Of a stretch of DNA of 64,000 nt, positions 1-11,672 are shown in pieces. The notes under the pieces were generated by a model, which was not told the DNA's origin, did no database searches, and worked only from the letters and a program-made list of their open reading frames with translations. Source of the stretch: Archivesica marissinica (Eukaryota > Mollusca > Bivalvia > Venerida > Vesicomyidae); NCBI GenBank assembly GCA_014843695.1, contig CM026403.1, forward strand, positions 72,742,152 to 72,806,151, read 5' to 3'. Made by a program: the position numbers and the translations under genes. How positions within the stretch are numbered: position 1 is the first letter of the stretch; each line of letters opens with the position of its first letter.

Positions 1-157
1 TATATTAATGAGGGGGGTTAGCGTTTCCATGCCATAGAATAATGACCCTCTATTATGTGTAAACTATATGAGAGATGGCGGGTCACTTTTCAGTGCCATA
101 GAATAATGACCCCTCTGTTTCCACTGTACAAGTGAGGGGGGGCACTTTCCATGCCAT
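1..157 (-). repeat. Inverted copies of the 68-bp satellite
   Basis: Two to three degenerate units containing the block CCATGCCATAGAATAATGA next to runs of G. They are the reverse complement of the units at 3905-4599, so the minisatellite block between them is flanked by inverted satellite copies. No coding potential is seen. Confidence 0.7.
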
Positions 158-2535
158 AGTACGATACCATAATAACGATAGTACGATACCATAATAACGA
201 TAGTACGATACCACAATAACGATAGTACGATACCACAATAACGATAGTACGATACCACAATAACGATAGTACGATACCACAATAACGATACTACGATACC
301 ACAATAACGATAGTACGATACCACAATAACGATAGGACGATACCACAATAACGATAGTACGATACCACAATAACGATAGTACGATACCACAATAACGATA
401 GGACGATACCACAATAACGATACACATAACATAACATTACCACAATAACGATAGGACGATACCACAATAACGATGCTACGATACCACAATAACGATAGTA
501 CGATACCACAATAACGATAGTACATTACCACAATAACGATAGTATGATACCACAATAACGATACCACAATAACGATAGTACATTACCACAATAACGATAG
601 TACGATACCACAATAACGATACCACAATAACGATAGTACATTACCACAATAACGATAGGACGATACCACAATAACGATGCTACGATACCACAATAACGAT
701 AGTACGATACCACAATAACGATACCACAATAACGATAGTACATTACCACAATAACGATAGGACGATACCACAATAACGATAGGACGATACCACAATAACG
801 ATAGTACATTACCACAATAACGATAGGACGATACCACAATAACGATAGTACATTACCACAATAACGATAGTACGATACCACAATAACGATAGTACGATAC
901 CACAATAACGATAGGACGATAGTACATTACCACAATAACGATAGTACGATACTACAATAACGATGCTACGATACCACAATAACGATAGTACGATACCACA
1001 ATAACGATAGTACATTACCACAATAATGATAGTACATTACCACAATAACGATAGTACATTACCACAATAACGATAGGACGATACCACAATAACAATAGGA
1101 CGATACCACAATAACGATAGTACATTACCACAATAACGATAGGACGATACCACAATAACGATGCTACGATACCACAATAACGATAGTACGATACCACAAT
1201 AACGATAGTACATTACCACAATTACGATGCTACGATACCACAATAACGATAGTACGATACCACAATAACGATACCACAATAACGATAGTACATTACCACA
1301 ATAACGATAGTACGATACCACAATAACGATAGTACGATACCACAATAACGATAGGACGATACCACAATAACGATAGTACATTACCACAATAACGATAGGA
1401 CGATACCACAATAACGATAGGACGATACCACAATAACGATAGTACATTACCACAATAACGATAGTACATTACCACAATAACGATGCTACGATACCACAAT
1501 AACGATGCTACGATACCACAATAACGATGCTACGATACCACAATAACGATGCTACGATACCACAATAACGATAGTACGATACCACAATAACGATAGTACG
1601 ATACCACAATAACGATACAACGATACCACAATAACGATAGTACGATACCACAATAACGATACCACAATAACGATGCTACGATACCACAATAACGATAGTA
1701 CGATACCACAATAACGATACCACAATAACGATAGTACATTACCACAATAACGATAGGACGATACCACAATAACGATAGGACGATACCACAATAACGATAG
1801 TACATTACCACAATAACGATAGGACGATACCACAATAACGATAGTACATTACCACAATAACGATAGTACAATACCACAATAACGATAGTACGATACCACA
1901 ATAACGATAGGATGATACCACAATAACGATAGTACATTACCACAATAACGATAGTACGATACTACAATAACGATGCTACGATACCACAATAACGATAGTA
2001 CGATACCACAATAACGATAGTACGATACCACAATAACGATGCTACGATACCACAATAACGATAGTACGATACCACAATAACGATAGTACGATACCACAAT
2101 AACGATACCACAATAACGATAGTACATTACCACAATAACGATAGTACGATACCACAATAACGATAGTACGATATTACAATAACGATAGTACGATACTACA
2201 ATAACGATAGTACGATACCACAATAACGATACCACAATAACGATAGTACGATACCACAATAACGCTAGTACGATACCACAATAACGATAGGATGATACCA
2301 CAATAACGATACAACGATACCACAATAACGATAGTACGATACCACAATAACGATGGTACATTACCACAATAACGATAGTACGATACCACAATAACGATGG
2401 TACATTACCACAATAACGATAGTACGATACCACAATAACGCTAGTACGATACCACAATAACGATAGGACGATACCACAATAACGATAGTACGATACCACA
2501 ATAACGATAGTACGATACCACAATAATGATAACGC
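158..2535. repeat. 22-bp minisatellite (about 105 units)
   Basis: Head-to-tail array with a 22-bp period; typical units read CGATAGTACGATACCACAAT followed by AA. Variants carry GGACGAT, GCTACGAT or GTACATT at the same place, and shortened units of about 13 bp (ACCACAATAACGAT joins) are scattered through it. The long minus-strand open frames across this stretch (repeating YRYCGIVLSLLWYRTIVIVV-like peptides) result from the repeat and are not treated as genes. Confidence 0.95.
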
Positions 2536-2589
2536 TGACACGATATGATTTCACAGAATTGTTATGGTTTTAAATGCTACTGTTATAGC

Positions 2590-3860
2590 GTTATCGTGTT
2601 GGCGTAGTATCCGACCCGCTCGTGGTATAGCTTTATCGTGTTGGCGTAGTATCCGACCCGCTCGTGGTACAGCATTATCGTGTCGGCGTAGTATCTGACT
2701 CGCTCGTGGTATAGCTTTATCGTGTTGGCGTAGTATCCGACCCGCTCGTGGTATAGTGTTATCGTGTTGGCGTAGTATCCGACCCGCTCGTGGTATAGTG
2801 TTATCGTGTTGGCGTAGTATCCGACCCGCTCGTGGTACAGCGTTATCGTGTTGGCGTAGTATCCGACCCGCTCGTGGTATAGTGTTATCGTGTTGGCGTA
2901 GTATCCGACCCGCTCGTGGTATAGTGTTATCGTGTTGGCGTAGTATCCGACCCGCTCGTGGTATAGTGTTATCGTGCTGGCGTAGTATCCGACCCGCTCG
3001 TGGTACAGCTTTATCGTGTCGGCGTAGTATCCGACCCGCTCGTGGTATAGCTTTATCGTGTTGGCGTAGTATCCGACCCGCTCGTGGTATAGTGTTGGCG
3101 TAGTATCCGACCCGCTCGTGGTATAGTGTTATCGTGCTGGCGTAGTATCCGACCCGCTCGTGGTACAGCGTTATCGTGTTGGCGTAGTATCCGACCCGCT
3201 CGTGGTATAGTGTTATCGTGTTGGCGTAGTATCCGACCCGCTCGTGGTATAGTGTTATCGTGTTGGCGTAGTATCCGACCCGCTCGTGGTACAGTGTTAT
3301 CGTGTTGGCGTAGTATCCGACCCGCTCGTGGTACAGTGTTATCGTGTTGGCGTAGTATCCGACCCGCTCGTGGTATAGTGTTATCGTGTTGGCGTAGTAT
3401 CCGACCCGCTCGTTTATATAGCGTTATCGTGCTGGCGTAGTATCCGACCCACTCGTGGTACAGCGTTATCGTGCTGGCGTAGTATCCGACCCACTCGTGG
3501 TATAGCGTTATCGTGCTGGCGTAGTATCCGACCCGCTCGTGGTACAGCGTTATCGTGTTTGCGTAGTATCAGACCCGCTCGTGGTATAGCGTTATCGTGT
3601 TGGCGTAGTATCCGACCCGCTCGTGGTATAGTGTTATCGTGTTGGCGTAGTATCCAACCCGCTCGTGGTACAGTGTTATCATGTTGGTGTAGTATCCGAC
3701 CCGCTCGTGGTACAGCATTATCGTGTTGGCGTAGTATCCGACCCGCTCGTGGTACAGTGTTATCGTGTTGGCGTAGTATCCGACCCGCTCGTGGTACAGC
3801 TTTATCGTGCTGGCGTAGCATCGACCCGCTCATGGTACAGCGTTATCGTGCTGGTAATTG
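2590..3860. repeat. 42-bp minisatellite (about 30 units)
   Basis: Tandem array with a 42-bp period. Units begin GTTATCGTGTTGGCGTAGTA and end CGACCCGCTCGTGGTATAGT. Because 42 is divisible by three, open frames run through it (LSCWRSIRPARG-type peptides on plus, RILRQHDNAVPRAG on minus); they are repeat artefacts. One truncated unit lies near 3091-3100, and the last units near 3820-3860 are degenerate. Confidence 0.95.
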
Positions 3861-3904
3861 CTGCGCACCATTGGTTTAATTTCCCGTATAAACATCTACG
3901 TACA

Positions 3905-4599
3905 TGTAGCATGGGGGTCATTATTCTATATGGAATCCATAAGTGACTCCCTCACTCATTTGTATAGTCTCATCATATAGTGTCATTATTCTATGGCATG
4001 GAAAGTGATCCCCCCCCTCACTCATATATATATATAGTCACACATATGGGGTTCATTATTCTATGGCATGGAAAGTGATCCCCCCCTCACTCACATATAT
4101 ATATATAGTCACACATATGGGGATCATTATTCTATGGCATGGAAAGTGATCCCCCCTCACTCACATATATATATATAGTCACACATATGGGGATCATTAT
4201 TCTATGGCATGGAAAGTGACCCCCCCTCACTCACACATATATATATAGTCACACATATGGGGATCATTATTCTATGGCATGGAAAGCGACCCCCCCCCCC
4301 ACTCACATATATATATATAGTCACACATATGGGGATCATTATTCTATGGCATGGAAAGCGACCCCCCCCCCCCCTCACTCACATATATATATATAGTCAC
4401 ACATATGGGGATCATTATTCTATGGCATGGAAAGCGACCCCCCCCCCCTCACTCATATATATATAATCACACATATGGAGATCATTATTCTATGGCATGG
4501 AAAGCGACCCCCCCCCTCACTCATATATATATATAGTCACACATATGGGGATCATTATTCTATGGCATGGAAAGTGAACCCTCACTCACATATATATAG
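3905..4599 (+). repeat. 68-bp satellite array with (TA)n and C-runs
   Basis: About nine or ten units with the core CATTATTCTATGGCATGGAA, then a variable C-run (5 to 13 C), CTCACTCA, a short (TA)n microsatellite and GTCACACATATGGGG. The array resumes at 11559 after the hAT element, which shows that the hAT inserted into it. The same unit occurs inverted at 1-157. Confidence 0.9.
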
Positions 4600-4612
4600 C
4601 AGACCTGTTTAC

Positions 4613-5921
4613 TCCTACGGATTGTCCGTAGTTTCCACGGATAACACGAAAAATCGCGATTCGTTTCGGTAATTTCGGGTATTTCTGTAACGTTTTCACA
4701 ATTTCGTCGCAGTGATGTCCCCTTACAGCCGCAGTGTGGCGCTTTGCTGATTGTCTAGGTCAGGTAAACGCTTTTTCTTGCTCTCGCGTTCATCGAAGTA
4801 CCGGCGTCAAGCGTCCAGTGATAAAGACCACCAAGGTCACGATCGGACAAACATTAACAACAACAACAATACATTACGGCTACAATTTTGTGGTATTTTA
4901 CACACATTGAATGAATTTGCGCGATGGTAGTGTGGTGCAGGTGTCTATGTCTTGATTTAACGTGGTATTGTTCACGGGGCGACGGGCGCTCCACGGAAAT
5001 CAGCCCGGAACTATAGTGGCACGTCATATTATCGACACATCCCTATTACCGACACATCCCGTTATTTCTTGAACCATGAATCACTTGTGCATGCGAGTTT
5101 GTGGGAGGTGTAGTTCCCTGTAGAAAACATGTCTGATGCCATTCTTTTGGCAAATCAGTGGTCATGTGGCATTTTGCAAGATGGCTGCTGCCATGCAAAA
5201 GTAAAATATTTTTCTTTTCTTCGTGTTTATATCCAAAGGCATGTAGGAGGAATGTTCAAATATGAAAATTTGATAAACTTGGCCTAGATAGTTTTGTTGC
5301 TGTACATAGTAAAAACCTTAAATATGTTGATAATAGGAGGTACCAGGCTATAGTTTTGTGAATTCTTTTTTGAATGCGTCCCCTGATGAACTCGTCCACC
5401 AACAAACCACCATTGTCAATTTCTGAAGTGTTGCACGAATCACCAAATTCTACCAAATTGTTTAATAATGTTGTTGTTAAATGAATACTGTTTTTCTTGA
5501 CATACAGACTACCAGACTACCAGACTACATACTTTGACACATCATGTCATATATACATTTATACGGGCATGGAGTGTCACTATATAAAAACATTAACTAT
5601 TTTAATTATCATTAAACATGGGTGTAAGTACAAATCTGACCAAGACAATGTGATTTTATAAATATTATGTTACATCATATTACACACCCAAGTTTAATAA
5701 TTAAAATAGTTACTATTTGTTATATAGTGACACTCCATGCCTAGTATCTTGTATAATGTATGTATTTAAACATATGTACATATAATTGTTTTATGGTAGC
5801 CTCCGTTTCCGCAACTAGTCTGTCATCATAAGTTATATTAGGATTAAAGTTAAGTTCATGACACCTGCATTAGTACTGCTCAGTGATTAACTGATTCCAC
5901 TCATTGAAGATCATATCCTGA
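4613..5921. other. hAT 5' non-coding region
   Basis: Between the left terminal repeat and the transposase start codon. Apart from the foldback element at 5566-5741, no gene or repeat array is seen; any promoter would lie here but no clear motif was recognised. Confidence 0.5.
5566..5741. mobile_element. 176-bp foldback MITE inside the hAT
   Basis: Ends GGCATGGAGTGTCACTATAT and its reverse complement at 5722-5741. The arms pair over about 60 bp with few mismatches (ACTATTTTAATTAT is shared) around a short centre. No clear target duplication was found. Confidence 0.75.
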
Positions 5922-8900
5922 ATGTCTAAGCGAAAATCTGATGCTTCGACTGAAACAGTCGGAAAGAAAAGCTGTCAGAGATTCAAAGACACTTACAGAC
6001 AATTATGGCCGTGCCTCAACTCTTCCCGGAAAGGAGCGACTCATGTGTTTTGTTCTGTGTGTAACTGTGACTTTAGTTGTGCCCATGCTGGTCGCAACGA
6101 CTGTAGACGACATATAGAAAGCAAGCAACATGCAGACTATAAGAAACTCAAATCAGAAAACAGGACAATTACTTCATTCTGTGCTGCTGGTCCAACTGAG
6201 CCAATTTGTGCAGAGGTAATGATGTGCGAGTTCCTTGCAGAACAAAACCTACCTCTCGCTACGGCAGACAAAATGTGCAAGACGGTGAAAAAGATGTTTC
6301 CGGACTCGAAGATTGCTGCAGGTAATTAATGATGTATATTTACTTTATCATCAATCATATTGTAATTTTTAATTACACCCATGATGCCCCTGTGCCAAAT
6401 GTCGAGGTTCAATGACATTGCTACTTGCATTACACTTTTGCAAAATGGATGTGCATTTGTGATTAAATTACCACTCCACTATTACCCAGACCAGAGAACA
6501 TTAATTTTGTGTGCCTCAAGTTTAAATCTGAAAAAAAGAAGTTATATACAAGGTCCGAGTACTGCTTGCAAATGTTAATCCCTGTATTGCTGAGACAGTT
6601 ACTGCCTATAGTATTGCCTAATAACTCATTATAAGTAATTGTATCCCCTGGACGAAAATGTGGGGGTACAATGGATTTGAAGTTGTTGTGCCGCAGCATC
6701 CGCCGCCGCAGAGCATAGCTCGAATACCATATGGAATTTTTATCCCATTGCATATCGAAATGGGATAGGGATGCAAATGTTGTCTGTACGTCCGTCAATC
6801 ACGTTTTCTTGTAACTTGAAAAACTGTTTAACCCTGCTACCTTCACCCTTGAAACTTTGTATATAGCTTACTGATTGCACATGCACAATATGCTCTTCGT
6901 TTTTTATTCCGCCCCACACCCCAACAGATGGCGGCATTCTTGTTAATCAAAACATCATCCATGCATATATATTCAGTATATGAGTATCCTGCAAAAAAAA
7001 AGCAACCTTGGTTTTCAGCCATGAAATGTGGTAGAAATAAGGCCACGGCCATCATATGCGACCTTGCTGACATCACTAAAACAACGTTAGCGGAGCGGAT
7101 GCGGACTGGGCCATTCACAGTGTCCACCGATGGGAGTAATGATGACATGAGCAAGCAATTTCCGCTTGTGGTTAGAACTCTAGATCCATCAACATTGACT
7201 GTCAACTCGGAGCTACTGTCGATTCCTGTTTGCAATGAAGCTGCTACAGGTATTTTGAATAAGCAGATAATCAAAGTGTAATACAATTCTATTTACAAGA
7301 CACTTGCAAATAATTATTGTTGAAAAAAATTCCATCGAAATAATTTTAAAATTAAACTACGTTAAATGGTTTTGAAAATCAGCTCATCAGCCACATAAAG
7401 GTAACGTATCTAATTACTCTCAATAATTGGCATGTTATTGACCAGTGTGTTCGGCTGTATTTAATTGTGCTGACATAATCCCCCCGTAAAATTAACCCTG
7501 GGTTTCACCCTATCCGTCTGTCTGTCCGCCGGTTTATTTTTTCCCAAAACCTTAACCGCGCTTAAATGGCCTATATTTTCAGGCGAAAATATATTTAAGC
7601 TGATCGATAATGAGCTCGGGTCAAGAAGCATACCATGGAGCAACTGCCTGTCGCTTGGGTGTGACAACGCGAATGTCATGGTTGGGCACAAAAAAGGCGT
7701 CTTTGCTTTTGTTAAAGAGAAACAGCCACAGGTCAGTCACTAAAGTTAGCGCTTGTACGTTACTAATGACTTGCCAAGATATACTAGAGGCAGTTTTAGT
7801 CTCTAAGTACATGAAAATCCTGCCTAAATTAAATATGATTTGATTTTTTTTCTGGTGTTGCGTCCCTGTACAGGACGGGTAGGGGGATCCTCTGTGGCCC
7901 CGCTCCTTGATGCCAAAAAACTGCATAATTATCTTATCATTGTGTGAAAGGTTACATATTAATAAATATTTCTAATAATGTGTTGAGCAGTTACTGCATC
8001 AAATGGCATGTGATTTCATGAATGTTCTGTCGCTGACAGGTGTATCTATCTGGTTGTTGCCTGCACCTCATCCACATCGCTGCAAGAAATGCAGCGAAGT
8101 CCCTTCCAGCCATTGAAGACGTGTTGATAGATATTTATTACTATTTCAACAAGAGCGACAAAAGGAAGTCGGAATTCAAGGGCACACAAGAAATCTACGA
8201 CATTGACCAGAAAAGAATGCTGAAACATGTCTGCACAAGATGGCTAAGTATTGGCAGGTATATTCACTGTTCAGATTATTCATCCATATGTTTGTAGAGC
8301 ACAGTACCACTTTAATATACAAATATCTTATATTTATACAAATATCCAATTGAAAGCTAATTAGTGTAATGGTGTATATATGTATGCATACACTAGTGTT
8401 TCATGTCTTATAGCTTTAAGACTTTATGACTAGAGGGTTGCCAAGTTTGACTAATGAGATTGTAATTTTTGTCGAGCCCACCTACGGTGGGAGTGCGACA
8501 CAGTCGTCACTTTTTTGCCAACGTGTATGTGCAAACGTCCGTGTGTGTGTCCGTCCGTCCGGATTTTACTTGTCCAAAGCAGATCTCCTATACTACATGA
8601 GCTACGAACACCAAATTTGCTGTGTGGATACATCTTGGGAGTGTCATGTACAAAATTTATCTCCTATGTCCTTCACTTTGACCGAACCAATGTTGCTGTG
8701 GGCTCGACATGTTGCCCATTGGCATCTAGTATATCCCATGTTTCTTTATAAAATACATGTGGCTTGTAGGTATACAAGATAACCGACCATTCTAAAGAAC
8801 GCTCACCATCCATTATTGTTTGAAGATTACTGAAAAAGTGTGGTCCAAATACATGTCCATGCATGTTACGGTACTAGTATATACTCATTTACAGGTGTAT

Positions 8901-10328
8901 TGTGCGGTTGATACACAACTGGGACGCTCTTAAGATTTACTTCAAGGCGCAGAAAGACATAATTGATGCCAAACGACAGAGGAGTTCAGAGAAGGTATAT
9001 AACATCTGTAGCTATTCTAGATTATTTACACAGGCATTTGTATGATGATTATCATCAAAGAAGCTGCGATAATTCAAGGTTCACGGTTGGCATACAAAAT
9101 ACTTCTTTCTTTTAATTCAATATTCTTTCAATATTTTATTTCTTTAAATCCAGAATAACTTGTAAAATGGATTCATGCCATTGGCTGTATAGTCTTTTGT
9201 TGCTATAGTTTATTTTTATATATCAGTGAACAAAGCCAGTGCATGCAAATTTTATGTACAATCAGCCAGTATCTCCATGCAGACTGAAAATGCGCTGACA
9301 GCTAAATCTTATCACAGGTGACCAAGAAGGCGACGACCAAGAATACCGAGAAGGTGGTTGGGGCCAAGACTACAGCGGTGGCCAAGTCTACAAACGTAGA
9401 ATTTGAGAAGGTGTACATGGAGCCATCATATGCAGAGAAAAAGATTAGTGCAGTCTTTGAGTTTGTGAAGTCACCCACAAACAAACTGTATGTGTTGTTT
9501 TTAAGTTATAGCTTAAAAATGTTTGACGAGATTCTTCTCAGTTTGCAAGCAGACGATCCCAAAATTCATATCCTTCAGCGTGCTCTGTGCCGTCTACTAA
9601 GAAGTGTGTTGGTTAGGTTTGTAAAACCTTCTGCCATGAGTGGCAAGTTGGAGGAGGTTGACTACCGTACATCGTACAACATTAAATCCAATCAGGATCT
9701 TGTAATTGGGGAAGATGCTAAGGCATTCATTGAACAGTCTGTTGAGAATCACCTACGCAAGAAACGGGTGGATGAGTTCTATGAAAATGTAGTTGTGTAC
9801 TACCAAGCTGCATGTGACGACTTAAAACGTAAACTTCCACTGAATGAGCCCCTGTTGCATCATGCAGAGGTGGCAGATGTTCGGCTGCAGCAGTCCGCAA
9901 AAGTAGCTAGTCTTGTGTTCTTCATTGACAAGTTTCCATGCTTACTGTCGGGCGTATCAAAAGATCAGCTTGTACAACAGTTTGTTAAATATCAGAGTCA
10001 CGATGTTAGTTCATGCATTAGGGATCGTATTGATGATACATGGCGAGAAATCGGAGGAGTTGCAGATGAAAATGGCAACAAACTGTTCGCTGGTTTGGCA
10101 ATGGTCATGCTGGGTATTGTAACAATCCCTCACAGCAGTGCCCACTGTGAGCGTGTTTTCTCCACAGTCAGAAAGAACCGGACCGACCAGAGGTACTGTT
10201 TAAAAGATCGTACTTTGGAGGCCCTGTTGATTTTAAAGGCACGACCAGGACACTCGACTGATAGAGATCATTCCAGGGAGACATTGGCTACACTGAAAGG
10301 AGCCTATTATAGGTCACTTAAAGATTAG
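5922..10328 (+). CDS. hAT family transposase, six exons
   Basis: Transposase of the hAT superfamily, which cuts and pastes DNA with an RNase H-like catalytic fold. Exons inferred from GT/AG borders and matching phases: 5922-6321, 7019-7249, 7583-7731, 8040-8257, 8895-8994 and 9318-10328 (stop at 10326). They sum to 2109 nt, or 702 residues, with no internal stop seen. Exon 1 has a BED-like zinc finger (CSVC, then H-x5-H within RRHIESKQH). Exon 2 has the first catalytic aspartate region (FTVSTDGSNDD). Exon 3 holds LGCDNANVMVGHKKG. Exon 4 carries the conserved CCLHLIHIAARNAAK and TRWLSIGR segments. The last exon carries IPHSSAHCERVFSTVRKNR, the typical hAT dimerisation motif. The start was chosen as the first ATG leading into the BED finger. 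Intron 4 holds a MITE. Domestication is not suggested, because the gene lies inside matching terminal repeats. Confidence 0.88.
8471..8708. mobile_element. 238-bp MITE in hAT intron 4
   Basis: Terminal inverted repeats GTCGAGCCCAC (8471-8481) and GTGGGCTCGAC (8698-8708). The interior is non-coding and includes CGTCCGTCCG-type sequence of the sort found in dispersed invertebrate repeats. It explains the unusually long fourth intron. Confidence 0.65.
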
Positions 10329-10694
10329 GAGAAACTTAGTACTATGCAAAGATCAGTACTGGTTTCTTAGGGGTGAGGCTGTGCATTTAATTACTGTTTG
10401 TTGATGAAAGTTGATTGCTAACTTGTACTTCCTAGTCAACTGTTCACCAAATCTAGTCATGCAACATTATTATATGAAAGTGACCATAGCCTTAAAGGTC
10501 CTTAAAGATTAGGAGAAACTTAGTTATATGCAATGATCTCTATCAGTACTGGTTTCTTAGGGGTGAGGCTGTGCATTTAATTACTGTTTGTTGATGAGAG
10601 TTGATTGCTAACTTGTACTTTCTAGTCAAACTGTTCACCAAATCTAGTCATGCAACATTATTATATGAAAGTGACCATAGCCTTAAAGGTCCTT
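10317..10694 (+). repeat. Tandem duplication of the transposase 3' end
   Basis: About 180 bp starting CTTAAAGATTAGGAGAAACT is present twice, near 10317-10500 and 10500-10694, with a few substitutions and a small insertion. The first copy begins at the last codons and stop of the transposase, so the copy repeats that end. A third, weaker partial copy is near 10960-11050. Confidence 0.75.
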
Positions 10695-10936
10695 TTTTCG
10701 TCGAAAGGGGACTCGGAACGAAATCTCTTTAAAATACATTACTAAAGCACTACATACAGTAGCGACCGAATAGGAATTGTTTCGGTAATGTATGTCCACT
10801 GCAAGTGTGTTAAATAATAGTGAGCTCAAAATCCATGGCTCAAACAATTGCTATTCATTCATTGCTGTATGTAGAGATTTAGAAACTTATTTTAAAGATA
10901 TCTTGTTCCGGGTCACCTGTTGACGAAAAAAGGACC
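10685..10936. mobile_element. 252-bp foldback MITE in the hAT 3' region
   Basis: Ends AGGTCCTTTTTTCGTC and GACGAAAAAAGGACCT. The arms stay alignable for about 100 bp on each side (ATCTCTTTAAAATA and CTACATACAG shared in inverted order). It lies between partial copies of the duplicated 3' region. Confidence 0.75.
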
Positions 10937-11545
10937 TGCGAGTCCCTTTAAGTCAACTTACATACTTGCTAACTTGTATTTTCTAGTCACAATGTACACC
11001 AAACCTAGTAATTTAACATCTATTATATTAAAGTGGACATATCTGCAAGTCATCTTATGATACGCCTGATCGCAAGCATAGTAAGGTACACTTTGTCAGG
11101 TGATGATTTATAGCTTCGTTTAACGATGCCGCTATTGTTGTTTGTTTTATGTGAGTTCATGTTTATATGTTGCACATTGTTCATGCATACAGGTAGTCGA
11201 TATGCGAAATAAAACCATTTGAACATTATACAATTTAAAAAAACTTGATCTATTGACTATTCCCAGTAAGAAAATGTCTCTTTTTAGTTACAAAATATGG
11301 ATTAAAAGGCCCTCAAATGCTCTCAGAATGCAGGATCTTGCATCTTGGATTTCAAAATTTTCTGGGGGAGACCCCCCTTACGAGACGGGGGTTAGTACCC
11401 CCTCTCGTGCTCTCCCCGCTGTCGTGGCCTTCAGCCCCTCAATTAGTGCCTTCGGCACTTCAATGCCCGTATACTGCAAAACTACTGACAGCTAACTAAA
11501 ACTACTGACAGACGCTCTTTTGACTACTGAAGGTGTCGGCCCATG
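10937..11545. other. hAT 3' subterminal region
   Basis: Non-coding. Around 11357-11420 there is a G/C-rich inverted stretch (GGGGGAGACCCCC, then GGGGGTTAGTACCCCC) followed by GTGCCTTCGGCACTT, which can form hairpins close to the right terminus. Open frames here are short and have no recognisable domain. Confidence 0.5.
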
Positions 11546-11558
11546 GTAAACAGGTCTG

Positions 11559-11672
11559 ATATAGTCACACATATGGGGATCATTATTCTATGGCATGGAA
11601 AGCGACCCCCCTCACTCATATATATATAGTCACACATATGGGGATCATTATTCTATAGCATGGAATAATATT
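11559..11672 (+). repeat. 68-bp satellite, right of the hAT insertion
   Basis: About 1.5 units of the same satellite as 3905-4599, continuing directly after the hAT right terminus (ATAGTCACACATATGGGG, CATTATTCTATGGCATGG). Confidence 0.85.

Larger units (their letters stand above)
4600..11558 (+). mobile_element. hAT DNA transposon, apparently complete
   Basis: The element is bounded by perfect 13-bp terminal inverted repeats: CAGACCTGTTTAC at 4600-4612 and GTAAACAGGTCTG at 11546-11558. It sits inside the 68-bp satellite, in a (TA)n stretch. The left flank ends ATATATAG (4592-4599) and the right flank starts ATATAG (11559-11564). This fits the 8-bp hAT target duplication with a 2-bp microsatellite change, but the duplication is not exact. 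It encodes a six-exon transposase with a BED-type finger and the C-terminal hAT dimerisation region. Smaller foldback elements at 5566-5741, 8471-8708 and 10685-10936 lie in non-coding parts of it. Confidence 0.88.

Noticed and set aside
158..2535. CRISPR array
   Set aside because: Units are contiguous without unique spacers, and the sequence is eukaryotic.
64..2541. Many minus-strand frames of YRYCGIVLSLLWYR type
   Set aside because: Products of the 22-bp array; no domain and no unique start.
2756..3879. Plus and minus frames of LSCWRSIRPARG / RILRQHDNAVPRAG type
   Set aside because: The 42-bp period is divisible by three, so frames stay open by chance.
6463..8864. Minus-strand frames across the hAT transposase gene
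   Set aside because: Shadows of the plus-strand exons and introns; no domain seen.
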